A DNA stretch of 64,000 nt from Cupriavidus sp. 2SB (GCF_005503625.1 NZ_SCMX01000025.1:22804-86803); one strand, 5' to 3'. Shown: positions 51,343 to 61,314, counted from the stretch's first letter. Notes: a model not told the origin generated them from the letters alone. Program-made: numbers and translations.

Positions 51343-54300
51343 GGCTGTCCTTCCAGACGCTGTTCGTTGTCGAGTAGATGGTGTTCGATGCGATCCCGCT
51401 GGTCGCCCGGTTCCTGCCAGAGGCCACGGTCCATCGCTTCCAGCAGGCGTTCGCAGATGCCTTGCAGTGCGCGCGGATTGTGCTGGGCGAGGAAGTCGCG
51501 ATTGGTAGCGTCGTGCACATAAGCATCGGCCACGAGCGCGTACTGGTGATCGCCCACCACGCGCGCGGTGGCGTCGTAGCCGAACAGGTAATCCACGGTT
51601 GCGGCCATCTCGAACGCACCCTTGTAACCATGCCGACGCACGCCGTCTATCCATTTCGGATTCACCACGCGTGTGCGGATCACGCGCGCGATTTCTTCGT
51701 TCAAGGTGCGCACGCGCGGCGCGGCAGGATTGGCGTGATCGCCGTGATAGATCGCCGGCTGCGCGCCGCCGAGATGGCGCACCGCCGCGACCATACCACC
51801 CTGGAACTGGTAGTAGTCGTTGGCGTCGAGGATGTCGTGCTCGCGGTTGTCCTGGTTCTGCACCACGGCGTCGATGCCGGCCAGCCGCGACGCGAAGGTT
51901 TCGTGCGCCGCCACGCCATCGAGCCGCTGCCCGTAGGCGAAGCCGCCCGCGTGCAGGTAGGCATCGGCGAGGTCCGCATCGGTCTGCCAGCGGCGACCAT
52001 CGATCAGCGCCTGCAGGCCGGTGCCATAGTCGCCGGGCCGCGCGCCGAACACGCGCCAGCTTGCGCGATCCTTTGCGGCATCGGACGAGACACCCTGCGC
52101 CATCAGCGCCTGCTGCTCGGCCAGCACGCGAGCACGGATCGGATTGACGTCCTCCGGTTCATCGAGCGCGGCCACGGCACGCACGGCGGCATCGAACAGC
52201 GACACAAGATTGGCGAAGGCATCGCGAAAAAATCCCGAGACGCGCAGCGTCACATCCACGCGCGGACGGTCGAACACGGTCATCGGCAGGATCTCGAAAT
52301 CGACCACGCGATGGCTGCCATGTGCCCACTTCGGCCGCACGCCGAGCAGCGCCATGGCCTGCGCGATATCGTCGCCGCCCGTGCGCATCGTCGCCGTGCC
52401 CCAGACCGACAGCCCGACGGCACGCGGATACTCGCCGTGTTCCTGCAGATGCCGTTCGATCAACTGGCTGGCCGAGCGCAGCCCCAGCGTCCATGCGGTG
52501 CGCGTGGGCACGGCGCGCGTATCGACGGAGTAGAAATTGCGGCCCGTGGGCAGCACGTCGGGACGTCCGCGCGAAGGCGCGCCGCTGGGTCCCGGCGGCA
52601 CGAAGCGGCCCATCAAACCACTGGCGAGTTGCGCGAGTTCCTGCGTGCCGCATGCGTCGAGACGTGGCGCAACATCGCTGCGCAATCGCGCGAGGACGGC
52701 GAATGTCTGCGGCATCGACGTTGTCACGGTGCTGATGTCTTCATCGAGCATATGCAGCGCCAGCAGTTCAAGACGCTCGCGTGTATCGCCATGATGGCGC
52801 CATGGTCCTGCGTCGATGTCCGCCAGCATATCGGGACGCCGACCGGTCCACGGTGCGGCCCAGTCTGCATCGAGCGGATCGAATCCGAGTGACAGGTCTG
52901 CAGCCAGCGCCGTCAGCAGGCTCGCGCGGCCCTCGGCGCCATCCCCCACCGGAAAGCGTGCCAGCGCCGCCAAAGTGTCACGCCGCTGCCGTCCCTCGGG
53001 CGACTGGCCGAACACATGCAGCCCGTCGCGGATCTGCGACTCCTTGAGTTCGCAGAGCCACGCGTCGGTGCGATTGAGCAGCGCGTCTTCGTCATCGTTG
53101 CTGGCCGGGACATCGAGGCCCAGCTCGCGGTGCAGTTGCTGGCTGACGATGGATTGCAGGATCTCGCGACGCAGCAGTTTCGCGCGACGCGGATCTATGC
53201 TCAGTGCTTCGTAGTACTCGTCAACCTGACGTTCCAGATCTTGCAGCGGACCGTAGTTTTCGGCGCGCGTCAGCGGCGGCATCAGGTGATCGATGATCAC
53301 GGCCTGCGCACGGCGCTTGGCCTGCGCGCCCTCGCCGGGGTCATTGACGATGAACGGATAGAGATGCGGCGTGGGTCCAAGGATCGCATCGGGCCAGCAA
53401 CTGTCGGACAGCGCCACGCTCTTGCCCGGCAGCCATTCGAGATTGCCGTGCTTGCCTACATGTACCACCGCATCGATGGCGAACACGCGGCGCAGCCAGA
53501 AGTAGAACGCGAGGTAGCCATGCGGCGGCACGAGTTCCGCATCGTGATAGCTCGCGTAATCGTCCACGCCATACGCACGCGCGGGCTGGATGCCGACGAA
53601 GACGTTGCCCGTGCGCACGCCCGCGATCATGAAGCGACCGTCGCGCATCATGGGGTCTGCTTCAGGCGCGCCCCAGCGCGCGGCGATGGCGTCGCGATTG
53701 GCCTCGGGCAATTCGGCCAGCCATGCGCGATAGTCCTCCATCGACAGGCTCTGGAACGCGGGCCGCCATGCATGCTGATCGAGATCGTTGGTGACGCCAC
53801 GGGTGAGGCCGCGCATCAATGCGTCGCCATCGGCGGGAAGCGGACCCAGTGTGTAGCCTTCGGCATCGAGCGTTTGCAGGATGCGCACGACCGACGCCGG
53901 CGTATCGAGCCCTACCCCGTTGCCGATGCGCCCTTCGCTGGCGGGATAGTTGGCGAGGATCAGCGCCACGCGCTTTTCATCGTTCTGCAACGTGCGCAAG
54001 CGACACCAGCGATGCGCAAGCTCCACCACGAATCGCACGCGCTCCGCATCGGGCTGATAGCGCACGACATCGACCTGTGTATGCGGGCAGCGCCACGCCA
54101 GCCCCTTGAAGCTGATGGCGCGCGTGATGATGCGGCCATCGACCTCGGGCAGCGCCACATGCATCGCCACATCGCGCGTGCCTAGGCCCTGGCTATCGGC
54201 CAGCCAGTCCTCGCGATTGCCGCCGCTCAGGATGACCTGCAGCACCGGAGCATCGTTGGCGAGCGGTACATCGCTATCGCTCGCATTGTCGAGCGAGGCC

Positions 54301-55133
54301 GTGGCGAAGGCCGTGGTGTTGAGGACGAGCGCTACCGAATGTTCGTCGCACAGGCGCTGGAGCACCTCGCGGCACAGCGGCTCTTTCAGCGAACTGACGG
54401 CCAGCGGCAGCGGACAGAGGCCAGCATCGAGCAACGCCTCAGCCACGGCATCGAACACGGCGGTGTTACCGGCTTGCAGATGCGAGCGATAAAACAGCAG
54501 TGCCACGACCGGCGCACCATCGAGTCCGCGTGCAGACCATTCGTGCTGCCAGTCCTGCACGGTCGCCACGCCATGGTCGCGGTGATAGAGCGCGGCTTGC
54601 GGCAGGACTTGCGGGGGTAGCGCGGGTGCGGTGAACTGTTCTGGATAGGCATGACCGGCGAGGTGGCGGAAGAACTGTTCCGCGTTGCCAGGGCCACCTT
54701 CGCGCAAATAGCGCCAGAGCTGATGCGAGAGTTCCGGCGGGGCATTGCCACGCCGCGCGAGGTTGTCGTCCTCGGCCAGGTCGCCCGAGAACATCACCAG
54801 CAGTTGCCCACGGGCGCGAGCGAGTTCCGGCAGGCGTTCCAGTCCGTAGGCCCAGTCGCTCTCGCCGCCGAGGTGATCCACCACCACTACACGCGCATGC
54901 TGCAGAACTTCGTCGATATAGAGATCGAGCGAGGCCGGCTGGCGCAGGTACATCTGGTTGGCCAGTCGCACACTCGGATAGTCTGCGCCGAGTTGCGGCA
55001 CGGCAGCAGCCAGCAGCGACAGCGTGGTGTCAGCGGCACTCAGGACGACGATATCGCCCGGCGTCTGCTCGATGCGCAAGACGATCGAATCGTCCTCGAC
55101 GAAGCCGCCTGGCCGGGTGGACAGCAGATGCAT
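51339..55133 (-). CDS. cobN: Cobaltochelatase large subunit CobN, cytoplasmic
   Basis: A 1264-residue CobN/BchH-family chelatase that inserts cobalt into hydrogenobyrinate a,c-diamide in aerobic cobalamin synthesis. Family motifs include VVHVGKHGNLEWLPGK (about 555-570), ANYPASEGRIGNGVGLDTP, PTPHLYPFIVNDPGEG with AQAKRRAQAVIIDHL, DVLPTGRNFYSVDTRAVPT and a C-terminal RHGYKGAFEMAATVDYLFGYD. There is no signal peptide or membrane anchor. The gene is translationally coupled to chlD, and the pair could supply all three subunits. The second, exported CobN gene is 284 bp upstream. Confidence 0.93.
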   Translation of the reverse strand: MHLLSTRPGGFVEDDSIVLRIEQTPGDIVVLSAADTTLSLLAAAVPQLGADYPSVRLANQMYLRQPASLDLYIDEVLQHARVVVVDHLGGESDWAYGLERLPELARARGQLLVMFSGDLAEDDNLARRGNAPPELSHQLWRYLREGGPGNAEQFFRHLAGHAYPEQFTAPALPPQVLPQAALYHRDHGVATVQDWQHEWSARGLDGAPVVALLFYRSHLQAGNTAVFDAVAEALLDAGLCPLPLAVSSLKEPLCREVLQRLCDEHSVALVLNTTAFATASLDNASDSDVPLANDAPVLQVILSGGNREDWLADSQGLGTRDVAMHVALPEVDGRIITRAISFKGLAWRCPHTQVDVVRYQPDAERVRFVVELAHRWCRLRTLQNDEKRVALILANYPASEGRIGNGVGLDTPASVVRILQTLDAEGYTLGPLPADGDALMRGLTRGVTNDLDQHAWRPAFQSLSMEDYRAWLAELPEANRDAIAARWGAPEADPMMRDGRFMIAGVRTGNVFVGIQPARAYGVDDYASYHDAELVPPHGYLAFYFWLRRVFAIDAVVHVGKHGNLEWLPGKSVALSDSCWPDAILGPTPHLYPFIVNDPGEGAQAKRRAQAVIIDHLMPPLTRAENYGPLQDLERQVDEYYEALSIDPRRAKLLRREILQSIVSQQLHRELGLDVPASNDDEDALLNRTDAWLCELKESQIRDGLHVFGQSPEGRQRRDTLAALARFPVGDGAEGRASLLTALAADLSLGFDPLDADWAAPWTGRRPDMLADIDAGPWRHHGDTRERLELLALHMLDEDISTVTTSMPQTFAVLARLRSDVAPRLDACGTQELAQLASGLMGRFVPPGPSGAPSRGRPDVLPTGRNFYSVDTRAVPTRTAWTLGLRSASQLIERHLQEHGEYPRAVGLSVWGTATMRTGGDDIAQAMALLGVRPKWAHGSHRVVDFEILPMTVFDRPRVDVTLRVSGFFRDAFANLVSLFDAAVRAVAALDEPEDVNPIRARVLAEQQALMAQGVSSDAAKDRASWRVFGARPGDYGTGLQALIDGRRWQTDADLADAYLHAGGFAYGQRLDGVAAHETFASRLAGIDAVVQNQDNREHDILDANDYYQFQGGMVAAVRHLGGAQPAIYHGDHANPAAPRVRTLNEEIARVIRTRVVNPKWIDGVRRHGYKGAFEMAATVDYLFGYDATARVVGDHQYALVADAYVHDATNRDFLAQHNPRALQGICERLLEAMDRGLWQEPGDQRDRIEHHLLDNEQRLEGQP

Positions 55134-55275
55134 GGGTCAGCGAACGCCCGTAACGATCGTGGCTGGAATGCTGGACGTCTGCATGGCTGGGGCGGGTGAA
55201 TTTGTGAAGGCGATCAGGATACGGGGGTTGGCGGTGGCTGTCTATTTGGGGGGCCTTGCCCGCCCTGCCGGTTTG

Positions 55276-55401
55276 CTCCCCTCTCCCATGTAGTGGGAGA
55301 GGGGTTGGGGGAGAGGGCATGCGGTTCAAATTTCGACTTGCTGGTGATTGCACCGCTAGCCCTCTCCCCCTGCCCCTCTCCCGCCTTGCGGGAGAGGGGA
55401 G
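55276..55401. repeat. Paired-hairpin intergenic repeat, copy 5
   Basis: Two hairpins of the same type, oriented like copies 1 and 2 (TTGGGGGAGAGGGC after the first hairpin), but the central core differs and lacks TCTGCTTGCC. It occupies most of the gap between the two cobN genes. Both ends carry TTTGCTCCCC / GGGGAGCAAA. Confidence 0.85.
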
Positions 55402-55417
55402 CAAACCAGCGGCAGAG

Positions 55418-58400
55418 TTAAACGCGTCGTCGCCAAGCCACGAACGCGCCTGATCCAATCAACAGCAGCCCCAACATCGCCGCCAGCCACGCGTAGTTCG
55501 TATGCGCGGGCGCCCTTGCCACACGCACTTCACGTGGTGTCAATTGCTGCCCCGTAACACGCTGTTCGGCTGACACCGCAGGCGCCGCCAGCGCATCAAC
55601 CGGCGCCGTACGCGCAGCCTCCTTCGCCTTCGACACCACCCGCCCCGGCGCCACCACCGCATCCGCCAGCGCTTTCCCCACGTCCCGCAAATCCACCCCT
55701 GCCGCCTTGCCACTGCGCGCAATATGCGCCATCAGCGCCGGATTGCCGCAGGTATTGGCCGTACACGACAATCCATCGCGCCGCACGCTCTCCGCGTACT
55801 GGCGCAACAGCTCGCGACGCTCGGCATCGGTAAATCGATAGCTGCCCTGCCGATCCACTTCGAGCAACCGCGCCAGAATGCCCTGCTGCGCGTGCGGATT
55901 GGCCTGCTGGAAAAACGCGCGCATGCCCAGGCCGAGTTTGTCGGCCACATATACATCGTAGGTACGCTGCCAGAACGCGCCCGGCGTTTGCTCGGGCACT
56001 GTCGCCTGGAAGCCATAGAGGTGCTCCACCTCGCGATACATCTCGCGCGCACCTGCATAGCCGGAGCGCTGCATCGCCGTGATCCACTTCGGGTTCCATT
56101 GGCGTGCGTTGAGTTCCGTGGCCAGCCACGTGCGTGCGTCAACGGTCTGCGTTTCGCCTGCGCGCCGCAGGTTATGCAGCCAGAGCGGCGGCGCGCTGCC
56201 CGTCACGGCACGCGTGGCGGCGGTCAGGCCGCCAGCATATTGGTACGTGTCATCGTTATCGAGCGCACCGTACAGCGTGCTGGTGCGCGAAAACACCACG
56301 GCCTGATTCGATTTCAGGTGGCTGGCCAGCGCGGCAGGTGCCGATTCGCCCCACCCTTCCGCCGAATACGCGAAGTTCATGTAGCGCAGGTACTGGTGCG
56401 CCAGCGCGTCAGGGCCCCCCTGCGCGTCGCGGCTCTGCTCCACCATCTGCTGCACACCAATCGAATAGTTGCCCGGCTTCGCCGCAAACACGCGCGCCCG
56501 TGCCACCTTGCCAGCCGTTTCCGCATCCACCCCCTGCCGGACCAACTCTGCTGTCACGGCCTTATCTTGGCGGCTAATTGCATTTTCTCCGGCGGCAGCA
56601 GCCAGCCGGGCAGCCTTGTCGAGCAGCGCGATCTTGTCGCCGAAGCCATCGCGGTAGATGCCCGAGGTGGTCAGCAGCACGTTGACGCGCGGGCGGCCCA
56701 GCTCGGTATCGGGAATCAGCCGCACGTCCTCCACATCGCCGCGCGCGTTCCATACCGGCTCCACGCCCATCAGGTACATCGCCTCGGCTTCCATGGCGCC
56801 CTGATGCCGCTCCGTTTCGCCGTACCAGAGCACCATCGAGACCGATTCAGGCCACTGCCCGCCGTGTTCCTGCCGATAACGCGCCAGTGTCTGGCCGGCC
56901 ATCGTCTTGCCCAGTGCCCAGGCGGCGCGCGTGGGGATCTTGGCGCCGTCGAAGGCGTGAAGGTTGCGCCCTGTCGGCAGGCTGTCAGGCACGCGCACGG
57001 GGTCGCCCAGCGGGCCGGTGGGCAGGTAGCGGCCGGACAGCACGGTAATCAGCGCATCCACTTCGGCCTGCGGCGAGGCGCGCAGATCGGCCAGCCACTG
57101 CCGCCCCATCGCCAACGCACGGCGCGTGGCATCGTCTGGCGCCACGGGATCACGGCCCGCCACGACCGCTTCTGCCCAATCGTGCAGGGTCGAGCGATCG
57201 GCACGCACCTGTGCGCCGAGCAGCAAGGCCAGCGCATCGGTCTGGTCGGCGGTGTCCGGCACCTGGCCGAGCGTATGGATGCCAAGCGGCATCGGCTCCG
57301 CCTCGACCTTGTGCAGGAAGGCATGCAGCACGGGCTCGATCTGCTCCCACGGCGCATTGGCATCGAGACCCAGTTGCTGATCGAGCTTCTGCGCACGCAT
57401 TTGTTCGATGGCCTGCTTGCGGTACTGCGCCGAAAGTTCGGGCGCACTGTCGCGCGTGGCGTCGGCCTGTTCCACGGCTTCATCCAGCGCTGCCAGCACA
57501 GGCGGCTGCCCTGCGCTGGCCAGCAGCGGCGAGAGGTGGCTGACCAGCACGGCCGCGCTGCGACGCTTGGCCTGGATCGCTTCACCGCCACCGTCCTGGA
57601 TGTAGAGGTAGGCGTTCGGCAGATCGCCAAGAATCACCTCCGACGCATCATCGCCAGACTGCGCCACCTGCTTGCCGGGCAGCCATTCCAGCGTGCCGTG
57701 ACGGCCCACGTGCATCACGGCATCGGCGCCAAACCCATGGCGATACCAGAGATAGGCGGCGAGATAGGAATGCGGAGGCGGTGTGATGGTGTCGTGCAAG
57801 TCGTCCATGGCGCGGGCGAACGTGGACCGCAGCGGCTGCGGCCCGACGAACACATTGCCGAAGAACAGACCCGGCACGACGAATGCCGGTGCACCGCTGG
57901 CGTCGCGAGCGAGCATCAGTGGATTGCGTTCGGGCGGCCCCCATGCGCGCAGCACCGACTGCCGGAATGCGGCGGGTAGCGTGTCGAACCAGCGGCGGTA
58001 TTGCGCCATCGGCACCAGCTTGACGTGCCCGGCCCGGACCATGCGATCGAGCTCGCCAGGGGACCATGTCTCGATGTTGCGTCCGTTGGCATCGAGCAGC
58101 GCCGCGAGCGAGGCGGCATCGGGCAAGGCATCGCCCGTGGTGTAGCCGGCCGCACGCAGTCGCTTGAGGATCTGTTCAAGCGTGGGCAGCGTGGCGAGAT
58201 AGCTCGCGCCGATGTTGCCGCGTCCCGGCGGGTTGTTGTAGTAGAGCACCGCCACGTGCTTGCGCGCGACGGGTGTGTCCTGCAGCGCGATCCAGCGTTT
58301 CACTCTCGCCACGATGGCGTCGACGCGCTCGGGCACGGCTGCACTGGCACGCACACCCTCGTGCGATTCCTGCGTCGCGAACAGCATCGGCTCGGTGGCG

Positions 58401-59407
58401 CCGCTGCGTTCGGGAGCAGTCAGCAGCAACGGCAGGCGCTCGCCCGCGATGCCGCGCACATCGGCCTGCCATGCCGATGCACTGTCACGCGTGGCAACGA
58501 GATTGATTGTGTGCAGCCCGTGCCGTGTCAGCCAATCCTTGTCCTGCGCACGCGGGATGGTCAGATTCAGCGCCAGCAGCGCACGCAGCGGCGTCTTGCC
58601 ATCGACAGTCAGCAGCGTATCGAGTGACGAGACCGGCCAGCCAAAGACCGGCACGGCGCCCATGCCCTGCCGCTCCAATGCCTCCACCAATGCATCGATA
58701 TGCGCGAGATCGCGCTGGCGATAGCTGGTGGCGTAGAACGTGATGCCGACGAGCGGCGCTTCGGCGCGCAGATGCCCTTGCGTGCGATACCACTGCAGAT
58801 AATCGGCCAGCGAAGCAAACGGCTGCGGGGCACGCGGATGGTAGATGCCAGCGGTCGGGGCGGGACGCACCGGGGGCACCGCAATCGGCGTCGCCCCCAC
58901 CTCACGCTGACGCGCGGCCACGACATAGGCCATCCATGCGGCAAGATTGTCGACGCCCCCGGCATCCCAGTATTCCTGTGTCGCCGAGTTCGCTGCAGCG
59001 TTGATGCGGAGTCCCCATGCCTCTTCCGCATTCTGCGCAGGGGAAGCCAACACCGTCGCGCCACGGGCCTGCGCCTGCCGGACCGCTGGCGCCACCTTTC
59101 GCAATGTGGCAGCGGGCACGAACCACGCTTCGATAACATCGGCGCGCGCCAGTGCCGCCGCGTCGGGCGTACCGGTCACGAACGTGAATTCGGCGACATC
59201 GTTGCCATGCGTCGAGCGAAACGATGCTTCAGCCGCAGGCAACAAATGCCCTTGCGATGTCATCACCATCACGCGGATGGGTGCCGACTGTACGACCGAT
59301 GAGCAGACCAGCAGCCACCACGCCAGACAAATCAGGCGCAGCAACGGACGACGGAGGAAAGCGCGGAACGGGAGCACGAGACGGACGAAGTGACAGGAGC
59401 CAGGCAT
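55418..59407 (-). CDS. Exported, membrane-anchored CobN-like chelatase
   Basis: A 1329-residue paralogue of CobN. Unlike the neighbouring CobN it has an N-terminal signal sequence (LRLICLAWWLLVCSSVVQSAP) and one C-terminal membrane helix with basic end (NYAWLAAMLGLLLIGSGAFVAWRRR), so the body should lie in the periplasm. The core is intact: MHVGRHGTLEWLPGK (about 563-577), DLPNAYLYIQDGGGEAIQAKRRSAAVL, DSLPTGRNLHAFDGAKIPT and MQRSGYAGAREMYREVEHLYGF. A Cys pair occurs late (CTANTCGN). Periplasmic CobN homologues include HmuS of Bacteroidetes, which removes iron from haem. Whether this one removes or inserts a metal is unknown. No TonB receptor is in the window. Confidence 0.88.
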   Translation of the reverse strand: MPGSCHFVRLVLPFRAFLRRPLLRLICLAWWLLVCSSVVQSAPIRVMVMTSQGHLLPAAEASFRSTHGNDVAEFTFVTGTPDAAALARADVIEAWFVPAATLRKVAPAVRQAQARGATVLASPAQNAEEAWGLRINAAANSATQEYWDAGGVDNLAAWMAYVVAARQREVGATPIAVPPVRPAPTAGIYHPRAPQPFASLADYLQWYRTQGHLRAEAPLVGITFYATSYRQRDLAHIDALVEALERQGMGAVPVFGWPVSSLDTLLTVDGKTPLRALLALNLTIPRAQDKDWLTRHGLHTINLVATRDSASAWQADVRGIAGERLPLLLTAPERSGATEPMLFATQESHEGVRASAAVPERVDAIVARVKRWIALQDTPVARKHVAVLYYNNPPGRGNIGASYLATLPTLEQILKRLRAAGYTTGDALPDAASLAALLDANGRNIETWSPGELDRMVRAGHVKLVPMAQYRRWFDTLPAAFRQSVLRAWGPPERNPLMLARDASGAPAFVVPGLFFGNVFVGPQPLRSTFARAMDDLHDTITPPPHSYLAAYLWYRHGFGADAVMHVGRHGTLEWLPGKQVAQSGDDASEVILGDLPNAYLYIQDGGGEAIQAKRRSAAVLVSHLSPLLASAGQPPVLAALDEAVEQADATRDSAPELSAQYRKQAIEQMRAQKLDQQLGLDANAPWEQIEPVLHAFLHKVEAEPMPLGIHTLGQVPDTADQTDALALLLGAQVRADRSTLHDWAEAVVAGRDPVAPDDATRRALAMGRQWLADLRASPQAEVDALITVLSGRYLPTGPLGDPVRVPDSLPTGRNLHAFDGAKIPTRAAWALGKTMAGQTLARYRQEHGGQWPESVSMVLWYGETERHQGAMEAEAMYLMGVEPVWNARGDVEDVRLIPDTELGRPRVNVLLTTSGIYRDGFGDKIALLDKAARLAAAAGENAISRQDKAVTAELVRQGVDAETAGKVARARVFAAKPGNYSIGVQQMVEQSRDAQGGPDALAHQYLRYMNFAYSAEGWGESAPAALASHLKSNQAVVFSRTSTLYGALDNDDTYQYAGGLTAATRAVTGSAPPLWLHNLRRAGETQTVDARTWLATELNARQWNPKWITAMQRSGYAGAREMYREVEHLYGFQATVPEQTPGAFWQRTYDVYVADKLGLGMRAFFQQANPHAQQGILARLLEVDRQGSYRFTDAERRELLRQYAESVRRDGLSCTANTCGNPALMAHIARSGKAAGVDLRDVGKALADAVVAPGRVVSKAKEAARTAPVDALAAPAVSAEQRVTGQQLTPREVRVARAPAHTNYAWLAAMLGLLLIGSGAFVAWRRRV

Positions 59408-59547
59408 GGGGGCGCCCGATTCTACCTGTCGCGGGGAATGGCAATGGATTCGGATGTTATCGTCCGGTCACCCCGGCGCTCCCGAAAATCAAACGCTCGT
59501 GTGGCACATCGCGTGGCGAGGGATCGGTATCTGCCCCATGTGGTTTT

Positions 59548-59623
59548 TTTGCCGATGCTACAAATCACCGTCCGTGCTGGCGCTTTTGCAGCGTTGGCAG
59601 CACGTTTCGCCACAATCGGCAAA
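59548..59623. other. Nested three-stem structure upstream of the exported cobN-like gene
   Basis: TTTGCCGAT (59548-59556) pairs with ATCGGCAAA (59615-59623). Inside it CGTGCTG (59573-59579) pairs with CAGCACG (59598-59604), and inside that CGCT (59581-59584) pairs with AGCG (59590-59593). It lies 140-216 bp upstream of the exported cobN-like start and may be part of its leader RNA. It does not match a cobalamin riboswitch by eye. The rest of the gap 59408-59858 holds only the terminator-like hairpin at 59644 and the start region of the next gene. Confidence 0.45.
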
Positions 59624-59643
59624 TCCATCCGGGCCCGCAGTGT

Positions 59644-59685
59644 AAAAAAGACAAGGCCAGGCGCAGCGGATCGCCGGGCCTGGCC
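59644..59685 (-). terminator. Terminator-like hairpin, 240 bp before the exported cobN-like gene
   Basis: On the minus strand GGCCAGGC (59685-59678) pairs with GCCTGGCC (59662-59655), followed by TTGTCTTTTTT. There is no minus-strand gene directly upstream for it to end, so it may be a leader attenuator or end of an unseen small RNA. Confidence 0.6.
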
Positions 59686-59858
59686 AGATGGGCGATCAAT
59701 CTACCTCAGCTTCGCGTGACCCGCAATCAGCCCTGTGGGGGACCCCACATCGGTCATGGTGACCCATCGTGTACCGTGCGCCGGATCGTCTATATTTGAC
59801 CGCATGGCGCACAAACCGAATGAATCACCGCCGTAGACAGCCCCGGGAGGTATATGCC

Positions 59859-60173
59859 ATGCGTTCGCTTGCAAACTTGTTCAGTCCGCCGACGCCAGAG
59901 AAGATCGCTGAAAAGGAACTGCAAGACATGAGGCTGACGCTTTTCCAGGCAGAACGCCGCCTGCTTGAAGCGCAGATGCAAGTCGATTATTACCGCAACA
60001 TGATCGCCTTCCTCGAAGAAGTGGGAACCGTGGGCGTGGAAGGCGTAGCCGACCGCCGCACCACCCTGCCCGCCGCGTCCTCCGCGCCTCAGGCGCCGAC
60101 GCTGCAGGCGCCGCAACCGGCCCGTGCCACTGCGGGCCTCGCCACGATTCCGATCGTGCCTTCCGCAGCGTGA
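59859..60173 (+). CDS. Small coiled-coil protein of unknown function
   Basis: A 104-residue protein starting at ATG 59859 after GGGAGG. Residues about 12-55 form a long amphipathic helix (EKIAEKELQDMRLTLFQAER, RLLEAQMQVDYYRNMIAFLE), probably a coiled coil. The rest is Pro/Ala-rich (PAASSAPQAPTLQAPQPA). There is no signal peptide. No family is recognised. Confidence 0.7.
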   Translation: MRSLANLFSPPTPEKIAEKELQDMRLTLFQAERRLLEAQMQVDYYRNMIAFLEEVGTVGVEGVADRRTTLPAASSAPQAPTLQAPQPARATAGLATIPIVPSAA

Positions 60174-60268
60174 TGCGCGCTGCGTGACGCGTGTATGGAT
60201 GCACGGCCCCCCGCCCGCGCGGGGGGCCTGTGCGATACTGGCCGCCTTTCCGAATCCGAGAACCGGCC

Positions 60269-60940
60269 ATGAGCAACCTGCTACCCGCGATTGAAATCGA
60301 AACCGCGCCCAACCCGACGCATGCTGTTATCTGGATGCATGGCCTGGGCGCCGACGGCAACGATTTCGTGCCGGTGGTGCCGGAACTCGGATTACCCACG
60401 ACGCCGGCCATCCGCTTCGTCTTTCCCAACGCCCCCGCCATTCCCGTGACCTGCAACGGCGGTTACGTGATGCCAGCCTGGTACGACATCCTTTCGCTCG
60501 ATGACGCGGGGCGGCAGGCTGACGAGGCCGGCATCTGGAAATCGTGCGAAGCCGTCCGCGCGCTCATCGCCCGCGAAAATGCGCGTGGCATCCCGTCGGA
60601 TCGCATCGTACTGGCCGGATTCTCGCAAGGCGGCGCCATTGCCTACACCACGGCGCTTACCCACCCGGAGACGCTGGCCGGCGTGATCGCGCTGTCTACG
60701 TATATCCCGTCCACCGCGCTGATTGCCAAGCATGTTGCACCGGCAAACGCCGCCACACCGATCTTCGCGGCGCACGGCACCGAGGACGGTGTGGTTCCGT
60801 TGGCACTGGGTACCCGCGCACGCGACCACCTGACCGCGCAGGGCCAGCCCGTGGCCTGGCACACCTACCGCATGGCCCACTCGGTCTGCATGGAAGAAAT
60901 TGCCGATATCGGCGGCTGGCTCAAGGAACGGCTGCAATGA
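60269..60940 (+). CDS. Carboxylesterase / phospholipase family hydrolase (YpfH-like)
   Basis: A 223-residue alpha/beta hydrolase of the esterase/acyl-protein thioesterase type: VIWMHGLGADGNDFVPVV with the oxyanion HGLG, nucleophile in LAGFSQGGAIAY, acid in HGTEDGVVP and base in YRMAHSVCMEE. Small size and lack of a signal peptide fit a cytoplasmic esterase. The stop overlaps the start of the next gene (ATGA). Confidence 0.9.
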   Translation: MSNLLPAIEIETAPNPTHAVIWMHGLGADGNDFVPVVPELGLPTTPAIRFVFPNAPAIPVTCNGGYVMPAWYDILSLDDAGRQADEAGIWKSCEAVRALIARENARGIPSDRIVLAGFSQGGAIAYTTALTHPETLAGVIALSTYIPSTALIAKHVAPANAATPIFAAHGTEDGVVPLALGTRARDHLTAQGQPVAWHTYRMAHSVCMEEIADIGGWLKERLQ

Positions 60941-61314
60941 TTCCGGCTTCGCCCCCGCCCCGCATCGATTTCAACACCCGCAAGGCGCTGATGTTCGCGC
61001 TGATGGCCGAACGGCTGTCGGCCTACTACGAACACGGCCAATTGATGACCGAAGCCCAGGGCGCCACGCTGGCCGGCAACTGGCTGTCGCGCTCGAAGCT
61101 GCAACTGGCGCTGGCCGAGCGGCGCCTGCTCTCCGATCTCAGCGACCAACTGGCGCGCCAGCTTGCCGAGACGCTCTCGCGCGAAGCCGGCCTCTATGCG
61201 TCCCACGAAATGATGGAAGCGCTGGACCCCAACTACCAATCCGCCTTTGCCCACGACATGCTCGACGAATGCGAGCGGATGCTGCGGGAGAATGGGGTCG
61301 ATCCGGAGAGTTGA
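60937..61314 (+). CDS. Hypothetical helical protein coupled to the esterase gene
   Basis: A 125-residue, largely helical cytoplasmic protein (MFALMAERLSAYYEHGQL, SKLQLALAERRLLSDLSDQL, AHDMLDECERMLRENGV). It overlaps the esterase gene by 4 bp, so it is translationally coupled. No family is recognised and the role is unknown. Confidence 0.7.
   Translation: MIPASPPPRIDFNTRKALMFALMAERLSAYYEHGQLMTEAQGATLAGNWLSRSKLQLALAERRLLSDLSDQLARQLAETLSREAGLYASHEMMEALDPNYQSAFAHDMLDECERMLRENGVDPES

Noticed and set aside
55134..55275. Search for a cobalamin riboswitch before cobN
   Set aside because: None of the conserved segments is recognisable in the short leader, so cobalamin control at this point is not supported.
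55724..57979. Long open frame antisense to the exported cobN-like gene (751 codons)
   Set aside because: It lies wholly within a real gene on the other strand and shows only low-complexity composition.
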